Assembly: GCA_002404015.1 (NCBI GenBank)
Contig: DHIW01000010.1
Span: 41,209 to 105,208, forward strand
Length of the DNA: 64,000 nucleotides
Source of the DNA: Chloroflexi bacterium UBA4736
GTDB lineage: Bacteria > Chloroflexota > Dormibacteria > Dormibacterales > Dormibacteraceae
Reading direction: 5' to 3'
Position 1 is the first letter of the stretch. Each line of letters opens with the position of its first letter. Positions 8,414-17,190 of this stretch are shown here, piece by piece. The notes below the pieces were generated by a model. It saw only the letters and a list, made by a program, of their open reading frames with translations, had not been told where the DNA came from and did not search any database. Position numbers and translations under genes: made by a program.

Positions 8414-9379
8414 TCAGCGACCCGCGCCGCTGCCGGCGACCGTCGGGACCACGATCGGCGGCAGGTTGAACTTCAGGTCTTCGCGCTGCCCCTCGTACTG
8501 GGGCGGCAGCTGGAGCGCCGAACCCAGCGCCTCGGGCGCCTCGTCCACGGTGAAGCCCGGCTGGTCCGTGGCGACCTCGAAGAGCACGCCCCCCGGCTCC
8601 CGGAAGTAGATCGACCGGAAGTACTTGCGCTCGATGACGGGAGTCACCTGGCGACCGGCGCTCAGAAGCACCTCCCGCCAGGCCACCTCGTGGGCGTCGT
8701 CGGTCGCCCGCCAGGCCACGTGGTGCACCGTACCGACCGCCTCCTCTCCCACCTGCGCCCCGGGCTCGACCAACACCTCGAGCACCGCGTGCGGGCCACC
8801 CGCACCGGTCTCGAAGCGGATGCGGCCGCCCTCGCGACCTGTCTCGCGGAAAGCCATCGTCTCGGTCAGGAAGCGGGTGCAGGGCTCCTCCTCGCGCACG
8901 CCGAGACCGACCGAGTGGAAGCCTCGCACCTGGTGGTCGGGGTCGACCGAACTGGCGGGCCAGGCCACCCAGCGTTCGTCGCTGGACTGGCCCACCAGCT
9001 CGAGCTGGATGCCGTCGGGATCCTCGAACGCGATCACGCCGGTCGCGAAGCGGTCCTTTCGGTCGGCGCCGACGCCCAGCTCCCGGAGGCGGCCGGACCA
9101 GAAGTCGAGGGACCGCTCGGGGACCGCGAAGGCGACCACCGTCACCTGCCCGCTGCCCGCCCGCCGCGCGGGCAGATGGGGCCAGCCGAAGAAGGTCATC
9201 GCCGTGCCGGGAGTTCCCAGGTAGTCCCCGAAATAGATGTGATAGGTGTCGGGAACGTCGAAGTTGACCGTCTTCTTGATGAACCGCAGGCCGAGCACGC
9301 CGACGTAGAAATCCACGCATCGCTGAACGTCGCCCGTTATTGCGGTGACGTGGTGGATACCCGGCACGTTCGCGGGCAA
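8414..9379 (-). CDS. Ring-cleaving dioxygenase, VOC/glyoxalase fold (MhqO-like)
   Basis: 321 aa with two vicinal-oxygen-chelate modules. The first begins GIHHVTAITGDVQRCVDFY (metal His at about residue 9) and the second includes VRGFHSVGLGVREEEPC and HHVAWRATDD. A metal Glu is seen near LFEVATDQPGF. Length and motifs match the MhqA/MhqO/LinE-like hydroquinone or catechol ring-cleavage dioxygenases, which use Fe(II) or Mn(II) in the cytoplasm. The hydrolase gene follows with a 2-bp gap, so ring opening and hydrolysis of the product appear linked. Substrate specificity is not predictable. Confidence 0.85.
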   Translation of the reverse strand: MPANVPGIHHVTAITGDVQRCVDFYVGVLGLRFIKKTVNFDVPDTYHIYFGDYLGTPGTAMTFFGWPHLPARRAGSGQVTVVAFAVPERSLDFWSGRLRELGVGADRKDRFATGVIAFEDPDGIQLELVGQSSDERWVAWPASSVDPDHQVRGFHSVGLGVREEEPCTRFLTETMAFRETGREGGRIRFETGAGGPHAVLEVLVEPGAQVGEEAVGTVHHVAWRATDDAHEVAWREVLLSAGRQVTPVIERKYFRSIYFREPGGVLFEVATDQPGFTVDEAPEALGSALQLPPQYEGQREDLKFNLPPIVVPTVAGSGAGR

Positions 9380-9459
9380 GTGCTTCCCCTAAAAACCCCA
9401 GGACGCTTGCGGCGACAAGATATTAGTCCCGCGCCACAAGCCTGTCGAACCGCAATCGG

Positions 9460-10275
9460 TCAGCGCGGCGCGTTCTCGTCGGACGCTGGCCCATCCCTCA
9501 GGTGCGCCGACGCCTCGTCCTCGACGCGCGACCAGATCTCGGCTGCCAGCGGGTCCTCGACCTCCTCCTGGATGTGCGCCACGAGGCCGATCGCGCGCGC
9601 CATCACAGCGAGTCCGCGGCAGATCCGCCAGGGAATCTCGAGCTCGCTTGCGATGGCGCCGATGGCGCCAGTCGCGTTAACCGGCAGGGCCCGCCCATGG
9701 CGGCTCGTCGCCTCCTCGCCGATCAGCTCCATCAGCGCGACATAGCGACCCGAGAAGCCGTTCTCCGACGCGACCTGGAACAGCCGGGGGACGCGGGGAT
9801 CGATCGGCTTGTGGATGGGGTGTCCCAGCCCGGCGACGGGGCGTTTCAGCTCCAGCTGGGCGGCGACCAGCCCGCGGGCGATCTCGCGTAGGTCAGCGTC
9901 CGGGGGGGCGGCCGCCAGGGTCTCCTGCAGCATTCGAGCGGCCTGCTCAACCGGGCCCCCGAAGCGGTCCCCCATGCCGAGCAGGCCCGCGGCCACCGCG
10001 CCCTGCAGCGACTCGGGTGCGCCCAGGTACGTCATCCGGGCGGCGATCGCGCTCGGCGTCATGCCGTGCTCGACGAGGGTGATCGCGATGGCGTTGAACG
10101 CCGCCGACTCCGGGGCATTGGGCAGCCGGCCCTTCAGCTCCAGGAACGCGAAGTCTCCCAGGGAGACCCGGCCGATCAGCTCCTCGCTGAGGTCGTGGCC
10201 TCGTACGACGATGCGGTCGACGGTGCTCCACGCCAGGTCGGAGCGCAGCCGTTTCCGCTTTGGCCCCTCGCTCAC
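9460..10275 (-). CDS. Citryl-CoA lyase / citrate-synthase-like protein
   Basis: 271 aa, shorter than citrate synthase and corresponding to its catalytic half. Visible are the active-site His region GLGHPIHKPIDPRVPRLF, the N-terminal segment SEELIGRVSLGDFAFLELKGRLP and PEVARTM-like helix ITLVEHGMTPS, which carries another catalytic-type His. The family includes the citryl-CoA lyase (Ccl) of the reductive TCA cycle and uncharacterised lyases often annotated the same way. The ATG overlaps the stop of the PaaK-like CoA ligase by 4 bp, so the two probably act in sequence: CoA activation, then Claisen-type C-C cleavage or condensation. No other reductive TCA genes are nearby. Confidence 0.75.
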   Translation of the reverse strand: MSEGPKRKRLRSDLAWSTVDRIVVRGHDLSEELIGRVSLGDFAFLELKGRLPNAPESAAFNAIAITLVEHGMTPSAIAARMTYLGAPESLQGAVAAGLLGMGDRFGGPVEQAARMLQETLAAAPPDADLREIARGLVAAQLELKRPVAGLGHPIHKPIDPRVPRLFQVASENGFSGRYVALMELIGEEATSRHGRALPVNATGAIGAIASELEIPWRICRGLAVMARAIGLVAHIQEEVEDPLAAEIWSRVEDEASAHLRDGPASDENAPR

Positions 10276-11639
10276 GGCCGGCTAACCGACAGCCGGGTCT
10301 TGTAGCCGCTGTCGCCGAAGTCCGTTTCGGGGATCAGCTCGACGTGGCAGCGGAAGGTGAGGTGGGAGCGGACCGCACTCTCGATCTCGGCGGCCAGCCC
10401 GGGATCGCTGGACGAGCCGCCGGGGACTTCGACCTCGACCGGCACCGGCGGCTCGATGCTGACCGCCCCTTTCTGGCGGAGGACCCGCGCCCGACCCGTG
10501 ACGCGGGGCCGGAACTCGCCCACCACGGCCAGGATGGCGGAGGGATAGACGTTGACCCCGCGCACGATGAACATGTCGTCGCGGCGGCCGAGGCAGCGCA
10601 TGCGGAAGCTGGTCCGGCCGCACTCGCACGCGGTGCCCTCGATCCGGACGACGTCGGCGCTCAGGAACCGGACCACCGGCATCGCCTCGCGGGTGAGGTG
10701 GGTGTACACGAGCTCGCCGACCGCACCCTCTTCGATCGCGATCGGCTCTCGGGAGTCGGGGTCGACGAGCTCCGGCCAGACGTGGCCACCGCCGCAGAAG
10801 TGCATGCCGAGCTGCAGCGGGCACTCGCCGAAGAGGGAGGGCGCGACATCACCGATGCCCAGCACCTCATTGACGGTTGCGCCCAGCACATCCTGGATGT
10901 GGTCGCGGATCGCGGGGATGCCGCCCCCCGGCTCGCCCCCGGTGACGACATGGATCAGGGCGAGCGAGCTGGGGTCGGGGTCGTTCAGCGCCAGCCGGTT
11001 GGCGAGGTGCTGGGCGAACGAGGGGGTGGCCAGCAGCGTGTCCGCGATGCCGGACCGCAGGCTGAAGAGCACCCGATCGGTGTCGCCGGGGCCCACCGGG
11101 ACCGAGCGCACGCCGATCTGCGAGAGCACGAAGTGGGTGTGGCCCGCCACAAACGGGCCGATGCCGAAGGACGAGAGGACGCTGTGGTGGTCGTGGATGC
11201 CCGTCGCGTAGTAGGTGCGGGTTCCGATTGCGGTCCACCCGTCGACGTCGGCTGCCGTGAGCGCGAGCACGCTCGGGGAACCGGTCGTCCCACTCGTCTG
11301 GTAGACCCGCTTGACGCGCTCGGCGGATACGCAGAGATTGCTTCCGAAGGGCGGCGCCTCGTCCGCTGCGGCCTTCAGGTCGTCCTTGTTGGTGAACGGC
11401 AGCTGCGCCAGGTCGGCGAGGCCGACTCCCGTCGTTCCGATCCCGGCCGCCTGGAACTTGCGCCGATAGAATGCGGAGTGCTCCAGCAGGTGGCGGAACT
11501 GGCGTTGCCAGGCGGCGGCGGCCCTGGCCGACGCCTCTTTTGCGGGGGCGGTCTCGGTCTCCCGGTCCCAGATCCAGTCTCGGTCGCAATGGTCGCCCCC
11601 AAGGCGGCCGCTCGACCCCTTCTCCTGCTTCGAGAGCAC
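10272..11639 (-). CDS. Phenylacetate-CoA ligase-like (PaaK family) AMP-forming acyl-CoA synthetase
   Basis: 455 aa. It contains the ATP-binding P-loop YQTSGTTGSPS (about residue 113), an ACECGRTSFR zinc-type knuckle, the hinge region LGRRDDMFIVRGVNVYPSAI and a PaaK-type C-terminal domain ending GDSGYKTRLSVSR. Reaction: carboxylate + ATP + CoA to acyl-CoA + AMP + PPi. PaaK relatives act on phenylacetate and other aryl or indole acids; this one is divergent and its acid is unknown. It is cotranscribed with the citryl-CoA-lyase-like gene. The GTG start is the most upstream; the aligned domain begins about 25 residues in. Confidence 0.85.
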   Translation of the reverse strand: MLSKQEKGSSGRLGGDHCDRDWIWDRETETAPAKEASARAAAAWQRQFRHLLEHSAFYRRKFQAAGIGTTGVGLADLAQLPFTNKDDLKAAADEAPPFGSNLCVSAERVKRVYQTSGTTGSPSVLALTAADVDGWTAIGTRTYYATGIHDHHSVLSSFGIGPFVAGHTHFVLSQIGVRSVPVGPGDTDRVLFSLRSGIADTLLATPSFAQHLANRLALNDPDPSSLALIHVVTGGEPGGGIPAIRDHIQDVLGATVNEVLGIGDVAPSLFGECPLQLGMHFCGGGHVWPELVDPDSREPIAIEEGAVGELVYTHLTREAMPVVRFLSADVVRIEGTACECGRTSFRMRCLGRRDDMFIVRGVNVYPSAILAVVGEFRPRVTGRARVLRQKGAVSIEPPVPVEVEVPGGSSSDPGLAAEIESAVRSHLTFRCHVELIPETDFGDSGYKTRLSVSRP

Positions 11640-11809
11640 GTCGGCGTGACGACCTCCACCTGCCAGCCGGCCGGCAACAAACTGCGCGCCGATTGTAACT
11701 ACCGGGCCGGATCGGCCTGGGCCCCAGGGGTCTCGGCCCGGCCGCGTTCAGGCAATTCTCAGGCCGTTCCTACGTCGGCCTCAGGGTGGGTGCCCAGGGT
11801 GGACCGCTG

Positions 11810-12961
11810 ATGCGGGCGCCATCCGTTCACGGGAGCCGAGGATCGCTGGGACTGGCGCTCGCCAGCATCGGGATCGTCGCCGCCCTGGCGGCGTGCAGCT
11901 CACCGGTCCGCCTCGCCACCCCGTCTGAGGTGAAGCAGGCGACGGCCCCCTCGCCCACGCCGGCTGCCATCACGGCGCCGATCCCGGGAGCGAGCGCCGC
12001 GCCCGGCGCCTCGCCCGCCCCCGGCGCCTCCCCCGCGCCGGCCCCGGCGGGCTCAGGCGCCCTGGGGCAGCTCCAGAACGAGCTCCGGCTGCTGATCGAC
12101 AAGGTGCTCCCCTCGGTAGTGCAGATCGACACCGGGAACGGCCTGGGATCGGGAGTCGTGATGGACGCCCAGGGTGACATAGTCACCAACGCCCACGTGG
12201 TCGAATCGGCGAGCAGCCTCACCGTCACCACCTCGGACGGCCACACCTACTCGGCCACGCTGGTCGGCTCCTATGCCGCCAACGACCTGGCCGTCATCAA
12301 GGTGAGCAGCGACGCCAGCCTCAAGCCGGCCACCTTCGGCGACTCGGCGGCCGCCCGCGTGGGCGACATCGTGCTCGCGATCGGGAGCCCGCTTGGCCTG
12401 ACCGACAGCGTGAGCGAGGGCATCATCAGCGGCACCGGCCGTGAGCAGCCCGAGGGCAACGGGATCACGCTCAGGGGCCTGATCCAGACGACCGCCTCGA
12501 TCAACCCCGGCAACTCGGGCGGCGCCCTCGTGGACATCAGCGGCCAGGTCATCGGGATTCCGACGCTGGGCGCCAGCGCCTCGCCGCGCGGGGGCGCCGC
12601 AGCCAGCATCGGATTCGCCATTCCCAGCAGCCAGGTGCTGAGCGTCACCAAGCAGCTGACGACCGGCGGCACGGTCACCCAGACCAACCAGGCTTACCTG
12701 GGGGTCGTGGTCAGCGCCGCCTCCAACGGTGGAGCCCTGGTCGGTTCCGTCGCAGCGGGCGGACCGGCCGACGCCGCCGGCGTGAAGGCCGGCTGGATCG
12801 TGCATTCCCTGGGCGGCCACGCGGTCGCCGATTCGAGCAGCGTCAGCCAGATCCTGTCCGGCCTCAAGCCGGGGGACAAAATCCAGTTGACCGCCCAACT
12901 GCCGGACGGCTCGTCGAGGACCGTGACGGTTACCCTCGGCCAGCGGCCGCCCGGCCCGTGA
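11810..12961 (+). CDS. HtrA/DegP-type serine protease with PDZ domain, lipoprotein
   Basis: 383 aa from ATG at 11810; a GTG at 11786 would add 8 residues. A hydrophobic signal ends in lipobox ALAAC, followed by an Ala/Pro-rich linker with APGASPAPGAS repeats (about residues 40-85). The trypsin-like domain has a complete triad: His in TNAHVV, Asp in ANDLAVIK, Ser in NPGNSGGAL. A PDZ domain fills the C-terminal 100 residues (GPADAAGVKAGWIVHSLGG). It would act outside the membrane in protein quality control. Its stop lies 11 bp before the MoxR start, so it may share that operon. Confidence 0.92.
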   Translation: MRAPSVHGSRGSLGLALASIGIVAALAACSSPVRLATPSEVKQATAPSPTPAAITAPIPGASAAPGASPAPGASPAPAPAGSGALGQLQNELRLLIDKVLPSVVQIDTGNGLGSGVVMDAQGDIVTNAHVVESASSLTVTTSDGHTYSATLVGSYAANDLAVIKVSSDASLKPATFGDSAAARVGDIVLAIGSPLGLTDSVSEGIISGTGREQPEGNGITLRGLIQTTASINPGNSGGALVDISGQVIGIPTLGASASPRGGAAASIGFAIPSSQVLSVTKQLTTGGTVTQTNQAYLGVVVSAASNGGALVGSVAAGGPADAAGVKAGWIVHSLGGHAVADSSSVSQILSGLKPGDKIQLTAQLPDGSSRTVTVTLGQRPPGP

Positions 12962-12972
12962 CAAGGAGACAC

Positions 12973-14007
12973 ATGCAAGAACCAAAAGCAGCTCAGCCGA
13001 CGGCGCGACTAACCCAGGAATACGCGGCCCGGGTGCCCGCCCCGGTGGAGCAGGTCCTCTTCGAGGTGCGCCGGATGATCGTCGGCCAAGACCGGCTCCT
13101 CGAGCGCCTCGCCGTCGCCCTGCTGGCGGGCGGCCACGTCCTCCTCGAGGGCGTCCCCGGGCTGGCCAAGACTGCCACCGTGCGGGCGCTGGCACAGGCG
13201 GTCGGCGGCACGTTCGGCCGGATCCAGTTCACGCCCGACCTGGTGCCCGCCGACCTCATCGGGACCCGGATGTACAACCCGCGGCGGGCGGAGTTCACCA
13301 CCGAGCTGGGGCCGGTCTTCTGCAACCTGCTGCTCGCGGACGAGGTGAACCGCGCTCCGGCGAAGGTCCAGTCCGCCCTGCTGGAGGTGATGCAGGAGCA
13401 CCAGGTGACGATCGGCAAGCAGAGCTACCCCGTCAGCGAGCCGTTCCTGGTGCTCGCCACTCAGAACCCGATCGAAGCCGACGGCACCTACCCGCTTCCG
13501 GAAGCGCAGATCGACCGCTTCATGCTCAAAGTCCTGGTGGGCTATCCCTCGCTGGAGGAGGAGGTCGTGGTGGTCGAGCGCATGATCGGACCCCCGATCG
13601 AGATTCAGCAGGTGATCAGCCTGGACCAGCTCCGGGAGATGCAGGCTTCCGTGCGGGCCGTTTACGTCGACCCCGCGGTCATTACCTACGCCGCCAACCT
13701 GACGGCCGCCACGCGCACCCCGGCCACGTCGGGCCTGTCCGAGTTCGCCGGCGCGATCGCCTACGGCGCCAGCCCGCGCGCCTCCATCCACCTGGTGGCG
13801 GCGGCCCGCGCCCTCGCCTTCATCCGCGGTCGCGGATACGTCCTTGGCCACGACGTGCGGGACGTCGCGCCCGAGGTGCTCCGTCATCGCATCGTCCTGA
13901 GCTACGACGGCATCGCCGACGAGGTCTCGACCGAGGCAATCATCGCACGCGTCCTCGAGAACCAGGCTCTGCCCCGGATCGACCTCGCCGAACGTCATGC
14001 CTCCTGA
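12973..14007 (+). CDS. MoxR-family AAA+ ATPase
   Basis: 344 aa starting at the ATG preceded by AAGGAG at 12963-12968; a GTG at 12958 is in frame but lies in the protease stop region. Walker A is GVPGLAKT, Walker B LLADEVNRA, sensor 1 is in LATQNPIEADGTYPLPEAQ, and the sensor 2 region is GASPRASI. MoxR ATPases act as chaperones that mature or insert metal- or VWA-containing proteins. It is the first gene of the classical MoxR-DUF58-VWA set; overlap by 11 bp with the DUF58 gene supports coupling. Confidence 0.93.
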   Translation: MQEPKAAQPTARLTQEYAARVPAPVEQVLFEVRRMIVGQDRLLERLAVALLAGGHVLLEGVPGLAKTATVRALAQAVGGTFGRIQFTPDLVPADLIGTRMYNPRRAEFTTELGPVFCNLLLADEVNRAPAKVQSALLEVMQEHQVTIGKQSYPVSEPFLVLATQNPIEADGTYPLPEAQIDRFMLKVLVGYPSLEEEVVVVERMIGPPIEIQQVISLDQLREMQASVRAVYVDPAVITYAANLTAATRTPATSGLSEFAGAIAYGASPRASIHLVAAARALAFIRGRGYVLGHDVRDVAPEVLRHRIVLSYDGIADEVSTEAIIARVLENQALPRIDLAERHAS

Positions 14008-14929
14008 CCACCGCAGCTCCACGGCGCGAGCCCGCTCCCGCGAGGTGCTTCGCCGCCTGCGCTGGCCGATCGCGCGGCGCCTCGGCGTTCATGCCTGGGG
14101 AGACGAGCTCTCGCGCTTGCGGGGCCCCGGCATCGAGTACGCCGACGTCCGGGAATACCAGTTCGCCGAGGACGCGCGCCTGATCGACTGGAACCTGACG
14201 GCCCGGTCGGATCGCCCGTGGGTCAGGGAGTCCCACCCGGACCGGTCGCTGGACGTCTGGCTGGCCGTAGACGCCAGCCGCTCGCTGGACTGGGGGACTG
14301 CCACCTGCCTGAAGAGCGACGCCGCCTTCGAGCTGGTCGGCCTGGCCACGCTCCTGCTGACGCGACACGGCAACCGGGTGGGGGCGATCATCTTCGACAC
14401 CGAGGTGCGCCGGATCTGCCCGCCGACGGCCGGGCGCCGGGGCCGGCTCGCGCTGCTTTCAAAAGTGGAGGCAGCGGACGCCTCGCAGACCCTCGGCGGG
14501 CCGACCAACCTCGCGAGCGCGCTGGCATACGCGGCTCGCCTGATCAGCCGGCCCTCGGTCGTGATCGTTATCAGCGACTTCCTGGTCGCGCCGGGCTGGG
14601 AGCGGGGGCTCAAGGCCCTTGCGCTGCGCCACGAGGTGGTCGCCGTCCGCATCACCGATCCCCGGGAGGGCGAGATCCCCGCGATCGGCGTGGTCACGTT
14701 CGAGGACCCCGAGACCGGCGCCCAGCTCGAGGTCGACACCGGCAGCTCGGCGCTGCGCGAGCGCTTCCGCCAGGCAGCCCTCGAGCAGCGCCGCCAGCTT
14801 GTCGCCGAGCTGAAGCAGGCGCGCGCGGACCTGCTCGAGGTCAGCACCGGCGACGCGGTCCTCGGCCAGCTGGTCGCGTTTCTCCGCAGCCGGGCGGCGA
14901 AGCGGCCGGCGGGTGCGCTCCCGCAGTGA
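13997..14929 (+). CDS. DUF58 domain protein
   Basis: 310 aa soluble protein. It shows the DUF58 signature GDELSRLRGPGIEYADVREYQFAEDARLIDW with the following NLTARSDRPWVRE, then a VWA-like alpha/beta core (DVWLAVDASRSLDWG). That core is a MIDAS-like DxSxS, which may bind divalent metal. It sits between moxR and a VWA membrane protein, overlapping both. Such triads are linked to envelope stress and to assembly of membrane complexes; the client here is unknown. Confidence 0.9.
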   Translation: MPPDHRSSTARARSREVLRRLRWPIARRLGVHAWGDELSRLRGPGIEYADVREYQFAEDARLIDWNLTARSDRPWVRESHPDRSLDVWLAVDASRSLDWGTATCLKSDAAFELVGLATLLLTRHGNRVGAIIFDTEVRRICPPTAGRRGRLALLSKVEAADASQTLGGPTNLASALAYAARLISRPSVVIVISDFLVAPGWERGLKALALRHEVVAVRITDPREGEIPAIGVVTFEDPETGAQLEVDTGSSALRERFRQAALEQRRQLVAELKQARADLLEVSTGDAVLGQLVAFLRSRAAKRPAGALPQ

Positions 14930-15873
14930 CCTTCCAGCAGCCGCTCTTCCTGATCAGCCTGGTCGCGGTGCCGGTCCTGGCCGGTCTCTACGTGCTGGCG
15001 CAGGGCCGCCGGCGGCGATTCACGCTCCGATTCACCAACCTGGCCCTGATGCAGTCGGTCGTGGGGCGCCGGCCCAATGTCCGACGGCACTTCCCGCCTT
15101 TCCTCTTCCTGCTGGGGGCGGCGGCGCTGCTCCTGGGACTGGCCGGTCCGATCCTCAACCTGGAGGTGGCCCGGAGCGACGCCAGCGTGATGCTGGTCAT
15201 CGACGTCTCGGGCTCGATGCAGGCGACGGATGTGCAGCCGACCCGGCTGGACGCCGCCCGCAGCGCGGCCAAGACCCTGATCGATCAGCTGCCCTCCAAC
15301 AACCGTGTCGGGCTGGTCAGCTTCAACGGGAACGCTCGCCTCGACGCCGCCCTGACCGACAACCGCCAGACCGTGCTGTCGGCACTGGACGGCCTGGTGG
15401 CGAACGGCGGAACCGCGATCGGCTCGGGGCTCTCCCTGGCGCTCGAGCAGCTGGCGCCGGGCTCGAATCGGGCCTCCGGTGCCAACCGGCCCGCGGCGAT
15501 GATCGTGCTCCTGACCGACGGTGTCTCGAACACCGGGATCGATCCCCAGGCTGCGGCGGACCAGGCCCGAGCGGCCGGGGTCCGGGTGCAGACCATCGGC
15601 GTCGGCCTTCGAAACGCCAGTGTCCGGGTCCGGGGCCAGGAGGTCGGCGGGGTCGATGAGCAGACGCTGCAGGCGATCGCATCCACGACCGGTGGCAAGT
15701 ACTACTACGCGGAGGCGGCCGGCCAGCTCACGCAGATCTACTCGTCGCTGGGATCGGAGGTGGCCTGGCGGTTCGTCAAGTTCGACCTGACGGTCCCGCT
15801 GCTGGTGACGGGCATCATCGTGGTCCTGCTGGGCGGCGCGGTCAGCCTGGCCTGGTTCCGGGTCCTCCCCTGA
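14926..15873 (+). CDS. VWA domain membrane protein (BatA-like)
   Basis: 315 aa from a GTG overlapping the DUF58 stop (GTGA). An N-terminal pair of hydrophobic helices (about residues 4-22 and 55-75) flanks a basic stretch of RFTLRFTNLALMQSV type. The VWA domain (about 85-280) has a perfect MIDAS DVSGSM with later Thr in NGGTAIGSGL and Asp in LTDGVSNTG. A final helix (about 290-310) anchors the C-terminus. The topology matches Bacteroides-type BatA/aerotolerance proteins. It is the last gene of the MoxR operon, followed by a GC-rich hairpin. Confidence 0.9.
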   Translation: MTFQQPLFLISLVAVPVLAGLYVLAQGRRRRFTLRFTNLALMQSVVGRRPNVRRHFPPFLFLLGAAALLLGLAGPILNLEVARSDASVMLVIDVSGSMQATDVQPTRLDAARSAAKTLIDQLPSNNRVGLVSFNGNARLDAALTDNRQTVLSALDGLVANGGTAIGSGLSLALEQLAPGSNRASGANRPAAMIVLLTDGVSNTGIDPQAAADQARAAGVRVQTIGVGLRNASVRVRGQEVGGVDEQTLQAIASTTGGKYYYAEAAGQLTQIYSSLGSEVAWRFVKFDLTVPLLVTGIIVVLLGGAVSLAWFRVLP

Positions 15874-15878
15874 ACAGA

Positions 15879-15898
15879 GCCGGCCGCGATCGGCCGGC
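15879..15898. terminator. GC-rich hairpin between convergent genes
   Basis: GCCGGCCG-CGAT-CGGCCGGC is a perfect 8-bp stem with a tetraloop just after the VWA stop and before the convergent ferritin-like gene. There is no U-run. It may stop transcription from both sides or be a structural element. Confidence 0.45.
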
Positions 15899-15924
15899 CC
15901 TGGACGCTGGGGAGCTCTCGTGGC

Positions 15925-17097
15925 TCAGTCGTTGTTGTTCTGCAGGTCCCGCCGCGCCGCGTCGGCCGCGACGGCCAGGGCCATGAGCGTCCGCAGGAAC
16001 TCCTGGGACTGACCCTCGAACAGGTGGTCGGCCGTCAGCGACCTGACCGCCGCGACCGCCCCTGCGTTGGCGGCCGAGGTGGGCCTGATAACCGAGCACT
16101 TGGGCAGGCTCTTGCTGATGAAGTCGGCGGGCTCGGGCAGGATCTTGTTGGGCTGGAACCGCTCCTGGTCGAAGTGTGCGGGATCGCTGAGATCAGGGAA
16201 GTGCAGCCCTGAGACCGGGTCGGTGAGCCCCGCCAGGGATCCCGACACCGTGTTCGCCACCTTGTCGTGCCACAGCGAGAAGTGGTCGACCTCGACCCCT
16301 CCGATGCTGACGATGATCCGGAGCACCTCCAGGCTCGAGGCCTTGGTCGCGAGCCCGGTGTACAGGCTGGAGCCGCCCTGTTCGATGAGGGCGAAGTGGA
16401 AGGCGGCCGTGTCGGCGATCGCTTGCATGCGCCTGGCCGCGACGGTCGTCGGCAGGTTATCCTGCGCGGTGGTCGGCGGGGTCTCGGTGTCATTGAGCGG
16501 AATGGCCGGCTGGTTTCGAATCGTCACCGCCTGGTCGAACGTTGCGCCGAGGTCCGGGTTGCCCATCCCCCGATAGCGCGTGTACCAGCTGGTGTCCACC
16601 GTCAGGTTCTTGAGGTTCGTCAGCCGCTTCCGGTTCTGGGCGCCCGTTGCCGCGGTGGTGGGAAGGGTTCGGAACTTCTCGAGGCTCACCTGGGGCGCGC
16701 CTTTCGACTTCAAGTAGGCGTTCAGGAATTCAGCGTGGCTCTCCTCGTCGTCCGTGTTGTCGGTGATGTACTGGGGCATATCGCCGTCGATGTTTTCCAG
16801 CGCGGCCTTGTAGGCGGGGTTGGCGCCCAGGGCACCGCCCAGCTCGCTGTACTGCTCCCAGAGATCGCTCTCGATGATCTCGGCTGCCGCCAGGAAGCGA
16901 AGGATCGCGATGTCGCCCTTGTTCAGCCGGCTGTCGTCCGACGCCTGGACTGTACCCGGCACAAGCGCCACGGCCGGAAGGGCCGCGCTCACCACCCCAA
17001 GACCCCTCAGAAACGAGCGCCGTTTGACGACCCGATGCCACTGCGACTCGAGATCCTCAACCGTGCTGCCGACATCGGGAAGCCCTTTTTTGGCCAT
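15925..17097 (-). CDS. Tat-exported ferritin-like domain protein
   Basis: 390 aa from the ATG preceded by GGAGG seven bases upstream; an earlier in-frame ATG lacks such a site. A twin-arginine signal (KRRSFLRGLGVVSAA, about residues 25-40) predicts export folded. The mature part begins with a ferritin-like helix pair (ILRFLAAAEIIESDLWEQYSEL, then DDEESHAEFLNAYL), with Glu and ExxH-type residues able to bind a di-metal centre. A second helical half follows, FHFALIEQGGSSLYTGL and GGVEVDHFSLWHD. The function could be metal storage, an oxidase or desiccation-linked protection; none can be chosen from sequence. It is monocistronic. Confidence 0.8.
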   Translation of the reverse strand: MAKKGLPDVGSTVEDLESQWHRVVKRRSFLRGLGVVSAALPAVALVPGTVQASDDSRLNKGDIAILRFLAAAEIIESDLWEQYSELGGALGANPAYKAALENIDGDMPQYITDNTDDEESHAEFLNAYLKSKGAPQVSLEKFRTLPTTAATGAQNRKRLTNLKNLTVDTSWYTRYRGMGNPDLGATFDQAVTIRNQPAIPLNDTETPPTTAQDNLPTTVAARRMQAIADTAAFHFALIEQGGSSLYTGLATKASSLEVLRIIVSIGGVEVDHFSLWHDKVANTVSGSLAGLTDPVSGLHFPDLSDPAHFDQERFQPNKILPEPADFISKSLPKCSVIRPTSAANAGAVAAVRSLTADHLFEGQSQEFLRTLMALAVAADAARRDLQNNND

Positions 17098-17190
17098 GCT
17101 CCGTCCTCCCATGTGGGTGTCGCAATCGCGATCCGCAACCTTCTGCGTGGCCACGAGTGATGACGCGGCGCCGGTTACTACCGGGGGGAG

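Noticed and set aside
10260..11810. 516-codon plus-strand frame opposite the PaaK-like gene
   Set aside because: High-GC antisense frame, rich in Asp/Gly/His/Arg without motifs; the minus strand has full AMP-ligase signatures.
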